NCBI GenBank assembly: GCA_934122035.1
Contig: CAKOVP010000041.1
Location: forward strand, 1 to 7,994
Origin: an uncultured Clostridia bacterium
GTDB taxonomy: Bacteria; Bacillota; Clostridia; TANB77; CAG-508
Direction of reading: 5' to 3'
Length of the DNA stretch: 7,994 nucleotides
A program made the translations under genes and the position numbers. The notes below the pieces were generated by a model. It did not search any database. It was not told the origin of the DNA and worked only from the letters and a program-made list of their open reading frames with translations. Of the stretch, positions 1-5,293 are shown in pieces (position 1 is the stretch's first letter; every line of letters starts with the position of its first letter).

Positions 1-371
1 GTGATAACATCGGTGTTCTATTAAGAGGTGTTCAAAGAACAGACGTTGAAAGAGGACAAGTTCTTGCAAAACCAGGAACAATACATCCACATACAAAATT
101 CACAGCACAAGTTTACGTTCTAACAAAGGACGAAGGTGGACGTCATACACCATTCTTCAATGGATATAGACCACAATTCTATTTCAGAACAACAGACGTT
201 ACAGGTGTTATCGAATTAGACGCTGGAACAGAAATGGTTATGCCAGGAGATAATGTTAACATGACAATCGAATTAATAACACCAATCGCTATAGAAAAAG
301 GACTAAGATTCGCTATCCGTGAAGGTGGTAGAACAGTTGGATCAGGAGTTGTTGCTGATATAATTGAATAA
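1..371 (+). CDS. tuf: Translation elongation factor Tu, C-terminal part (partial at window start)
   Basis: EF-Tu is the cytoplasmic GTPase that carries aminoacyl-tRNA to the ribosome. Only the last 122 residues are present; the in-frame codons begin at base 3 and the stop is TAA at 369-371. Signature stretches of domains 2 and 3 are read directly: GVLLRG, ERGQVLAKPGT, PHTKF, KDEGGRHTPFF, YRPQFYFRTTDVTG, MVMPGDN and the C-terminal LRFAIREGGRTVGSGVV. The GTPase domain lies upstream of the window. The gene uses more GGT/CGT/GTT/ATC codons than its neighbours, as expected for a very highly expressed gene. It ends in its own terminator, so it probably closes a translation operon (an rpsL-rpsG-fus-tuf order is common in the phylum, but is not visible here). 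The identification is essentially certain. Confidence 0.98.
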   Translation, partial: DNIGVLLRGVQRTDVERGQVLAKPGTIHPHTKFTAQVYVLTKDEGGRHTPFFNGYRPQFYFRTTDVTGVIELDAGTEMVMPGDNVNMTIELITPIAIEKGLRFAIREGGRTVGSGVVADIIE

Positions 372-390
372 TTATAAAATAGCATATATA

Positions 391-433
391 AATAGCAAGG
401 GTTACAGAGTTTTGTAATACCTTGTTATTTTTT
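391..433 (+). terminator. Intrinsic terminator of tuf
   Basis: AATAGCAAGG (391-400) pairs with CCTTGTTATT (420-429), ten pairs with one G-U. The stem is extended inward by GTTACA against TGTAAT across a one-base bulge. A run of six T (428-433) follows. It begins 20 bases after the tuf stop codon and isolates tuf from the region downstream. Confidence 0.93.
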
Positions 434-464
434 CGTTTCCCGACTTTTTCTCAACATAGTTTAT

Positions 465-530
465 AATAAGTTACAATTTTTATAAAATTTTAAGAAGAAA
501 TATTAAACATATCATAAAAAATAATAATTG
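465..530. repeat. 66-bp direct repeat, copy A
   Basis: This 66-base AT-rich segment recurs at 3644-3709 in the same orientation. I count 61 of 66 identical positions and no gaps; the differences are at 477, 494 and 508-510. It starts AATAAGTTACAA and ends ATAATAATTG, and similarity stops sharply on both sides. It contains the self-complementary core TTTTATAAAA. It has no ORF and no obvious terminal inverted repeats. It could be a dispersed intergenic repeat, a small non-autonomous element or the trace of a recombination. Confidence 0.85.
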
Positions 531-632
531 ATCGCTTATTTTATGTCCCTCAAATTAATTACTTACCAAAAATAAAAAATTCTGATATTCGATTCAGTAC
601 AAAATATAATAAATAGAAAAAATTTTTGAAAA

Positions 633-658
633 ATTTATAAAAATATATTTTTATAAAT
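633..658. repeat. Perfect 26-bp AT palindrome
   Basis: The left half ATTTATAAAAATA is followed at once by its exact reverse complement TATTTTTATAAAT. It overlaps the end of a second palindrome at 620-636. It could extrude as a cruciform or bind a dimeric protein. The sequence is entirely A/T in an AT-rich region, so it may also be chance. Confidence 0.6.
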
Positions 659-865
659 AAAATTTAATTTGAATTTACAAAATGCCTAAGTAGGTTGATA
701 TTTTAAATACGAAGACTGGCAATAAATGGTTAAAACAGCGCAAAAAACAACCCAAAAACACAATTCCGAAAATTACCCACTAAAATAGCCTTTTTTAGAA
801 CTAAATTAGTGTTAATACCACTAATATACGAACAAAACAGCATTAAAATTATGGGCTTTACCCAC

Positions 866-894
866 TTGTATTTTTAAATGAGGTATGCTATAAA
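866..894 (+). promoter_or_regulatory. Probable sigma-A promoter with extended -10, upstream of the pilin/FGE gene
   Basis: A -35-like TTGTAT (866-871) is followed by a 17-base spacer and TATAAA (889-894). TG lies one base before the -10 (TGC-TATAAA), which makes an extended -10 that can make up for the weak -35. Transcription would start near 901, giving a leader of about 220 bases before the ATG at 1120. This is the best promoter-like element between the tuf terminator and that gene. Confidence 0.6.
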
Positions 895-909
895 TAAATA
901 GCAAGTATT

Positions 910-973
910 TAATATCTATAAAAAGTTTATAGAATTAAGTATGACCAAAGCATAAACTTTAAAATAGATATTA
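910..973 (+). promoter_or_regulatory. Long leader hairpin at the 5' end of the pilin/FGE transcript
   Basis: TAATATCTAT (910-919) pairs perfectly with ATAGATATTA (964-973), and AAAGTTTAT (922-930) pairs perfectly with ATAAACTTT (952-960). A 2x3 internal loop separates the two stems and the apical loop is 21 bases. The 19 pairs fall within about 10 bases of the predicted transcription start. No T-run follows, so it is not a terminator. A role in mRNA stability or leader regulation is inferred. The rest of the leader (974-1105) is A-rich and otherwise featureless. Confidence 0.65.
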
Positions 974-1105
974 GATATTTAAAGTTAAAAGCTAAAAATA
1001 ATTAAAAGCGAAAAACTAAAAGACAACAAAAGAAAAAAGAATAAAAAAATACAAAATGCGAATAATAAGAATAAATCTAGAAAGCAAAGCTAGAAATACG
1101 AAACG

Positions 1106-1111
1106 AAAGGA
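1106..1111 (+). promoter_or_regulatory. Ribosome binding site deciding the ATG start at 1120
   Basis: AAAGGA lies 8 bases before ATG 1120-1122, an ideal spacing. It is the only good binding site near the gene, and it places translation initiation in a different frame from the long downstream frame, which reveals the frameshift. Confidence 0.7.
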
Positions 1112-1119
1112 AGAAGAAA

Positions 1120-2338
1120 ATGGAAGATAACAAAGAATGTTTATATAATAAAAATATGAACAAAAAACAAGAAAAACGGAATAACCCTAGTTGCTTTGGT
1201 CGTAACAATAGTTGTTTTATTAATACTAGCAGGAATAAGCCTTAACTTAGTACTAGGACAAAATGGAATAATAAGTAGAGCACAAGATGCAAGAAACCAA
1301 ACAGTAGAAGGACAAGTAAATACCGAAAAAGCTGTAAATGCATTAACAGATGAAATGGAAGACTTAATATCAGAAAACGAAAATTCTGGAAATGGAGGAA
1401 ACTCTGGAGGTTCACAAACAACGGTAGAAAATGTAGTAATACCAGAAGGCTACTATTACGTGGGAGGAACAAAAGCAAAAGGAATAGTAATTTCTGATAA
1501 TGTAGCAGATAAGGAATTAGACAAAGGAAAAGAAGATGTAAGAAGAGATTTAGCTGGAAACCAATGGGTTTGGGTGCCAGTAGAAACACCAAGTAGCTTA
1601 TATACAACTGTAGCAGCAGGACAAGAACTTGCTGGAAGTACAGGAGTAAAAACTACAAAATATACTAACACTATAATAAGTGGACAAACAAGAGGATTAC
1701 CTGGAAGTACAGGTTATAGAGAGCCAGATATATTAACTGATTCAGATTATGATGGTACAAAATATGCAACAGCGGGATTTAGTAGTTTAGCAAATATGGC
1801 AGAGACTATGAAAAGTGACTATGAAGAAATGATTGCAAGTTTAGAAAAATATAAAGGATTTTATATAGGAAGATATGAGTTAACAGCAAATGGAGAGAAG
1901 ACAGGAGCTACTCAAACCGATGTGAATTGGTATACATTATATAAAAATTGTAAAACATTAGCTAGTGGAACAAAAGTAAAAACAAGAATGATATGGGGAT
2001 TGCAATGGGATGCAACATGTAATTGGCTAGATAATTCAGGATTTAGTATAACAAATTCAAGTACTTGGGGAAATCATAAAGATAATACTGCAAACGGAGC
2101 AGGAAGTAAACAAAATACAGGCTTTAGTGAAAGTTGGAAGGCAAATAATATCTATGACTTTGCTGGAAACTGTGAGGAATTTACCCAAGAAGCGAGCGAC
2201 ACCATCGGCAGAGCTTACAGAGGAGGCGACTGTAACTACCGTGGTTCTAACTGTCCGGCTTCTAATCGTAGCTACAGCGTTCCTACCTTCACCAACGGCT
2301 ACTATGGTTCTCGCCCTACTTTATATTTGATACCATGA
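1120..2338 (+). CDS. Pilin-like N-terminus + FGE/C-type-lectin-fold surface protein, putative DGR target, frameshifted near its start
   Basis: This is a putative secreted or pilus-associated protein with a diversified ligand-binding domain. The open frame 1196-2338 has only a TTG in mid-helix as start. Extended upstream, that frame reads KNGITLVALVVTIVVLLILA (1172-1231), a type IV prepilin-like basic-G-hydrophobic signal, but it is closed by TGA at 1157. The good start (ATG 1120, AAAGGA site) is one frame away and ends at 1245. Removing one A from the tracts at 1162-1167 or 1172-1176 would fuse them. After a coiled, Asn/Gly-rich linker comes a formylglycine-generating-enzyme/sulfatase-modifying-factor-like domain: GYYYVGGT, GNQWVWVPV, GFYIGRYE, NIYDFAGNCEEFT, RAYRGGD. 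Folds of this family serve as binding scaffolds, so enzyme activity is not implied. The last ~50 residues have the features of a DGR variable region. Phase-variable gene, pseudogene or indel error cannot be separated from this sequence alone. Confidence 0.78.
1162..1176 (+). other. A-tracts at the frameshift point
   Basis: A6 (1162-1167) and A5 (1172-1176) lie between the ribosome-bound ATG frame and the pilin-signal frame. Loss of one A from either tract gives one continuous protein: MNKK then a short basic stretch then GITLVALV. Slippage at such tracts is a known phase-variation mechanism, though 5-6 bases is short for it. Confidence 0.5.
2186..2335 (+). other. Putative DGR variable region (VR)
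   Basis: The last ~150 bases of the pilin/FGE gene differ sharply from the rest. Bases 2221-2320 contain 52 G/C, against 33 in 2041-2140. Of the 32 codons from 2225 to 2320, 31 end in C or T, and Arg is CGT/CGC where the body of the gene uses AGA. Codons GAC, TGT, AAC, TAC, CGT, AGC, GTT, TTC and TAT occupy the variable-looking positions between fixed GS, PAS, PT and GSRP blocks. This is what adenine mutagenesis of AAC/AAT codons in a template repeat produces. The C-terminal position in a C-type-lectin/FGE fold matches known DGR targets. No template repeat or reverse transcriptase is in the window, so this is inference from signature. Confidence 0.75.
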
Positions 2339-2351
2339 GATATGGAAGCGA

Positions 2352-2372
2352 TGAGTTCTAAATAAGAACTCA
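2352..2372 (+). other. Stem-loop just after the variable region
   Basis: TGAGTTCT (2352-2359) and AGAACTCA (2365-2372) form a perfect 8-bp stem with the 5-base loop AAATA, starting 13 bases after the stop codon. No T-run follows, so it is a poor terminator. Known DGR targets (for example the Bordetella phage mtd gene) carry a short stem-loop at the same place that promotes retrohoming; the match in position and stem length supports the DGR reading. Confidence 0.7.
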
Positions 2373-2403
2373 AAACTTCAATGACAAGAAATTAACATAA
2401 AGA

Positions 2404-2465
2404 TGACTATGCACCTAAAGCATAGTAAATAGAAATACGCTATGTGGAAAATTTTAGGTGGTACC
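2404..2465 (+). ncRNA. Candidate structured RNA element with alternative pairings
   Basis: Hairpin ACTATGC-ACCTAAA-GCATAGT (2406-2426) has a 7-base loop fully complementary to TTTAGGT (2453-2459), so a pseudoknot is possible. A competing fold pairs CACCTAAA (2412-2419) with TTTAGGTG (2453-2460) and GCATAG (2420-2425) with CTATGT (2440-2445). The two folds cannot coexist. It matches no riboswitch consensus I can recall. It may be part of the DGR target 3' region or a leader of the gene downstream. Bases 2466-2556 are less AT-rich around 2484-2510 but are unassigned. Confidence 0.4.
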
Positions 2466-2556
2466 ATAAAATTGTAGAACAGGTAGGAAACGGGGTGAAC
2501 CGAAGACTAGCTAGATTCAAGAACTTATCTAATAAAAAATTAAACATATTACAAAG

Positions 2557-2606
2557 ATAATACGTTGGAAAAGAATATTCTCTTTCCAATGTATTATTTT
2601 TATTTT
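2557..2606 (+). terminator. Intrinsic terminator between the DGR target and the PBP fragment
   Basis: ATAATACGTTGGAAA (2557-2571) pairs with TTTCCAATGTATTAT (2583-2597), fifteen pairs with one G-U and an 11-base loop. The tract TTTTTATTTT (2597-2606) follows. It ends 28 bases before the GTG start of the PBP fragment, so it either ends the upstream transcript or acts as a leader attenuator. Confidence 0.9.
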
Positions 2607-2623
2607 GGCTCATATACTTAAAA

Positions 2624-2630
2624 AGGTGAT
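2624..2630 (+). promoter_or_regulatory. Ribosome binding site deciding the GTG start at 2635
   Basis: AGGTGAT lies 4 bases before GTG 2635-2637. The in-frame TTG at 2605 lies in the T-tract of the terminator and has no such site, so GTG 2635 is preferred. Confidence 0.75.
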
Positions 2631-2634
2631 TATT

Positions 2635-3648
2635 GTGTTTAGAGAGAATAAGAAGTTAAATATAAAAAAGCTAACTGAAAGAGAGAAAAAAAGTAATAGA
2701 GACGAAAAGATTAATAAAATTTTTCTAAATAGAAAGAAGAAGAATGACAATGAAGCTGGAAAAAAGTTAAAAAAAGAATCTAGAATAAAAAATTATCAAT
2801 TAAATAAAAAAGGAGAAATTTCTAGAAAGAAAAGGGTAAAGCTTGAATTTATTTTTGCGAGCTTTATTTTTGTTGTTATGATTGTTAGAGTGGGATATAT
2901 TCAATTTATAAAAGGAGATAGCTTAAAGCAAATGGCTTATTTACAACAAACTCTTGATAGAAAAATAAGCCCGAAAAGGGGAAATATATACGATACAACA
3001 GGAAAGGTTTTACTTGCAACTAGTAGCAGTGTGGAGACTATTACTGTAAATTCTCTAAATATTGCTAAGAAAAATAAAGAGCTTGTAGCCAGAAAATTAA
3101 GTGATTTGTTTGAACTTGATTATGATACAGTATTAAAAAAGGTAAATAAAAAAACAGCTATAGAAACAATTGTTAAAAAGGTTGAGAAGGATAAAACAAA
3201 TGAGCTAAGAGTGTGGCTGGAAGAAAATAATTTGGGATCTGGAATTAACATAGATGAAGATACAAAAAGGTTTTATCCATATAATAATTTAGCATCTCAA
3301 ATAATAGGATTTTGTGGAAGCGATAATCAGGGTTTAGCAGGAATTGAGGCTACATATGAAAAAGAGCTTAAAGGAGAAAATGGCAAAATACTAAAAATGA
3401 CAGATGCGAAGGGAATTGATATAAGCAATACATCAGAAAGCTATGAGCCAGCAATAGATGGAAATGATTTAGTACTTACAATAGATGCAACAATACAAGG
3501 AATTGCAGAGAAGTACTTAAAAGAAGCTTGTATAGATAATGTGTGTACAGATGGTGGAAACATTTTGCTAATGAACCCACAAAATGGAGATATTTTAGCA
3601 ATTGCAAGTTATCCAGATTTTAATTTAAATGAACCGTATACAGAATAA
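2635..3648 (+). pseudogene. Class B penicillin-binding protein (SpoVD/FtsI-like), truncated before the catalytic domain
   Basis: Class B PBPs are membrane-anchored transpeptidases that cross-link septal or spore peptidoglycan. From GTG 2635, 337 residues remain: a very basic Lys-rich cytoplasmic tail (1-69), one membrane helix (about 70-92), the dimerisation-domain entry motif PKRGNIYD (113-120), a middle region with RFYPYNNLASQIIGFCG and GLAGIEATYE, and the start of the transpeptidase domain (LVLTIDATIQ, NPQNGDILAIASYPDFNLN). The reading then ends at PYTE-stop. Family members usually continue for several hundred residues and carry the SxxK serine a few dozen residues further on; SxxK, SxN and KTG are all absent. 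The TAA stop belongs to repeat copy B, which starts at 3644, so the gene was cut there. No promoter is visible between the terminator and the start. A non-functional fragment is the simplest view; an assembly join at the repeat is the main alternative. Confidence 0.88.
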
Positions 3649-3709
3649 GTTACAACTTTTATAAAATTTTAAAAAGAAATATTAAATGCATCATAAAAAA
3701 TAATAATTG
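3644..3709. repeat. 66-bp direct repeat, copy B, ending the PBP gene
   Basis: This is the second copy of the segment at 465-530, 61/66 identical, same strand and 3179 bp away. It begins inside the last sense codon of the PBP fragment and supplies its TAA stop. The DNA before and after this copy does not resemble that around copy A. Confidence 0.85.
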
Positions 3710-3760
3710 CTAGCATAAGATTAAAATAAAATCAATTTTATTTATAATGTATTCTTTTTA

Positions 3761-3789
3761 TTGACTTTTACCGCCTTTCATTATATACT
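3761..3789 (+). promoter_or_regulatory. Sigma-A promoter of the NlpC/P60-comEC operon
   Basis: TTGACT (3761-3766), a 17-base spacer and TATACT (3784-3789) are near consensus for the housekeeping sigma factor. Transcription would start near 3796, about 70 bases before the NlpC/P60 start. It lies 51 bases after repeat copy B, in the otherwise featureless 3710-3868 interval. Confidence 0.8.
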
Positions 3790-3868
3790 TTATGCGTAAT
3801 ACTAAAGAAAATTTTGTAAGGAAAAATAATTATAAATTTTAAGAATTAGGTTTGCACCAGAGGAAGGA

Positions 3869-5251
3869 ATGGATTTTAAAATGAAAAACAAAAATATAGT
3901 AAAATATTTTGCATCAAGTGTAATAATGTTACTATTAATAGTATTATCAAACAAAGCATTTGCAGATACTGCAACAGTTTCTACAGATACATTAAATTTA
4001 AGAAGCAAAACTTCTACAAGTTCGGATATAATAGAATTGCTAAATTCAGGTGATAAATTAGAAATACTTTCAGAAGAAGGAAACTGGTATAAAGTAAAAC
4101 ATAACAATAATGAAGGATATGTTAGCAAAGACTATGTAAAAGTTACAAAAACTGCAACGACTACCACTACCACAACAAGCGAAAATAATAATGATAATAA
4201 AAATAACCAAACAACAAATAACAATCAACAAACAAGCACAGTTATAAAATTAAAAAATGATTCATCAGTTAGAATAACACCATTAATAAATTCTAGTGTC
4301 ATTTCAAATTTAAAATCTGGAACAGAAGTTACAGTAATAACAAAAACAAATAAATGGACATTTATAGAAACAAACGAAATTTCTGGTTGGGTTGTTAGTA
4401 CTGTACTTTCAGAAGAAACAAAAGCTACAACTGAAGAGACAAATACAGGAGATAGCAATAAAGAAAATTCAGGAGATGCCAGTCAAAATGACACAAAAAA
4501 TACTGATGATAAAAATAATGAAGACACGACTAATGATGCAAGCAAACCAGATAACACAGAAACAAAATATACAAGCAATAAAACAATGTATGTAAAAGGA
4601 ACATCGGTATATGTAAGAAATGAAGCTTCTACTTCTGCTTCAATTGTTATTACTCTAATACAAAACACAGATGTTGTTGTAACAGGTGAAAGTGGAGACT
4701 GGTATAAAGTAAAATATAATAACTATGAAGGATATATTTATAAAGATTTATTATCTGAAAGCAAAGTTGAAACAACTAACAGAAGTAATGTAGAAAGAAC
4801 AACATCTATAACACCAATAATAAATGAAGAAGAACAGGAAGAGGAAAAAGATGAAGAAACTGTTACTAATTCTTCTAAAGGAGAAGAGATTGTAGCATAT
4901 GCTAAACAATATTTAGGATGTCCTTATGTATATGGTGCATCTGGCAGTTCTTCTTTCGACTGTTCTGGATTTACAATGTATGTATATAAACATTTTGGAT
5001 ATTCTCTAAGCCATTCTGCAACAGCCCAATCAAGGGTTGGAACAGCGGTTTCTAAAGAAAATTTACAACCAGGAGATTTAGTATTTTTCCTAGATTATGA
5101 AACAATGGATGGAATAGGACATTGCGGAATATACATAGGAGATGGTAATTTCATACATGCATCATCTGGCTCAGGATATTGTGTAAAAATATCTACATTA
5201 ACATCTGGCAGTTACTTAAGAAGATACGCATCAGCAAGAAGATTAATATAA
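3869..5251 (+). CDS. Secreted SH3-domain NlpC/P60 cell-wall endopeptidase
   Basis: This is a probable D,L-endopeptidase that cleaves stem peptides of peptidoglycan outside the cell. From ATG 3869 it has 460 residues. A signal peptide (about 1-32) ends NKAFA before Asp33. Three bacterial SH3 domains follow at about 33-92 (LNLRSKTSTSS, GNWYKV, EGYVSKDYV), 124-180 (SSVRITPLINSS, SGWV) and 238-296 (SVYVRNEASTSAS, GDWYKV, EGYIYKDLL). Thr/Asn- and Asp/Asn/Lys-rich linkers separate them. The NlpC/P60 domain is at about 336-460, with catalytic Cys365 (FDCSGF), His418 (GIGHCGIYIG) and His430 (FIHASS), so the triad is intact. The AGAGGAAGGA site lies very close to ATG 3869, so ATG 3881 (MKNKN) is an alternative start that still gives a full signal peptide. 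It is 42 bases upstream of comEC and shares its promoter. Physiological role (growth, separation, spore lysis) is not decided by the sequence. Confidence 0.95.
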   Translation: MDFKMKNKNIVKYFASSVIMLLLIVLSNKAFADTATVSTDTLNLRSKTSTSSDIIELLNSGDKLEILSEEGNWYKVKHNNNEGYVSKDYVKVTKTATTTTTTTSENNNDNKNNQTTNNNQQTSTVIKLKNDSSVRITPLINSSVISNLKSGTEVTVITKTNKWTFIETNEISGWVVSTVLSEETKATTEETNTGDSNKENSGDASQNDTKNTDDKNNEDTTNDASKPDNTETKYTSNKTMYVKGTSVYVRNEASTSASIVITLIQNTDVVVTGESGDWYKVKYNNYEGYIYKDLLSESKVETTNRSNVERTTSITPIINEEEQEEEKDEETVTNSSKGEEIVAYAKQYLGCPYVYGASGSSSFDCSGFTMYVYKHFGYSLSHSATAQSRVGTAVSKENLQPGDLVFFLDYETMDGIGHCGIYIGDGNFIHASSGSGYCVKISTLTSGSYLRRYASARRLI

Positions 5252-5280
5252 TACTTAAATATAATAAAATAGGGCAATTA

Positions 5281-5289
5281 AAAAGGAGG
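5281..5289 (+). promoter_or_regulatory. Strong ribosome binding site for the TTG start of comEC
   Basis: AAAAGGAGG, a near-perfect anti-16S match, lies 4 bases before TTG 5294-5296. It supports the rare TTG start and translation from the upstream operon message. Confidence 0.85.
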
Positions 5290-5293
5290 AAAA

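Larger units (their letters stand above)
434..865. other. Non-coding stretch with palindromes and no supported gene
   Basis: No open frame with a ribosome binding site was found on either strand. The stretch is very AT-rich. It contains repeat copy A (465-530), an interrupted palindrome AAATTTTT-G-AAAAATTT (620-636), a perfect 26-bp AT palindrome (633-658) and a 7-bp stem-loop ATTAGTG/CACTAAT (805-811 with 819-825). Bases 733-785 are A- and C-rich and look compositionally different, but they match nothing I recognise. Confidence 0.6.

Noticed and set aside
726..788. 20-codon ORF (MVKTAQKTTQ...)
   Set aside because: It has no ribosome binding site, no homology I can recognise and lies in a non-coding stretch.
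1242..1607. 121-codon minus-strand open frame, Leu/Phe-rich
   Set aside because: It is the antisense of the pilin/FGE coding region; the Leu/Phe richness simply reflects complementing A-rich codons.
2127..2330. 67-codon open frame overlapping the end of the pilin/FGE gene
   Set aside because: It lies in another frame of the gene, has no ribosome binding site and its product has no recognisable domain; it is a shadow of the variable region.
2336..2371. TGA 2336 read as Trp to extend the FGE protein
   Set aside because: The domain ends naturally at PTLYLIP, other genes use TGG for Trp, and nothing suggests an altered code.
2457..2465. T-box-like GGTGGTACC
   Set aside because: A T-box should lie in an antiterminator abutting the terminator; this one is about 90 bases upstream, and no stem I or specifier loop is evident.
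2605..2634. TTG at 2605 as the PBP start
   Set aside because: It lies in the T-tract of the terminator and has no ribosome binding site, while GTG 2635 follows AGGTGAT at good spacing.
3802..4128. 108-codon minus-strand open frame over the NlpC/P60 start
   Set aside because: It covers the signal peptide and the first SH3 domain of a clear gene on the other strand and has no supporting features.
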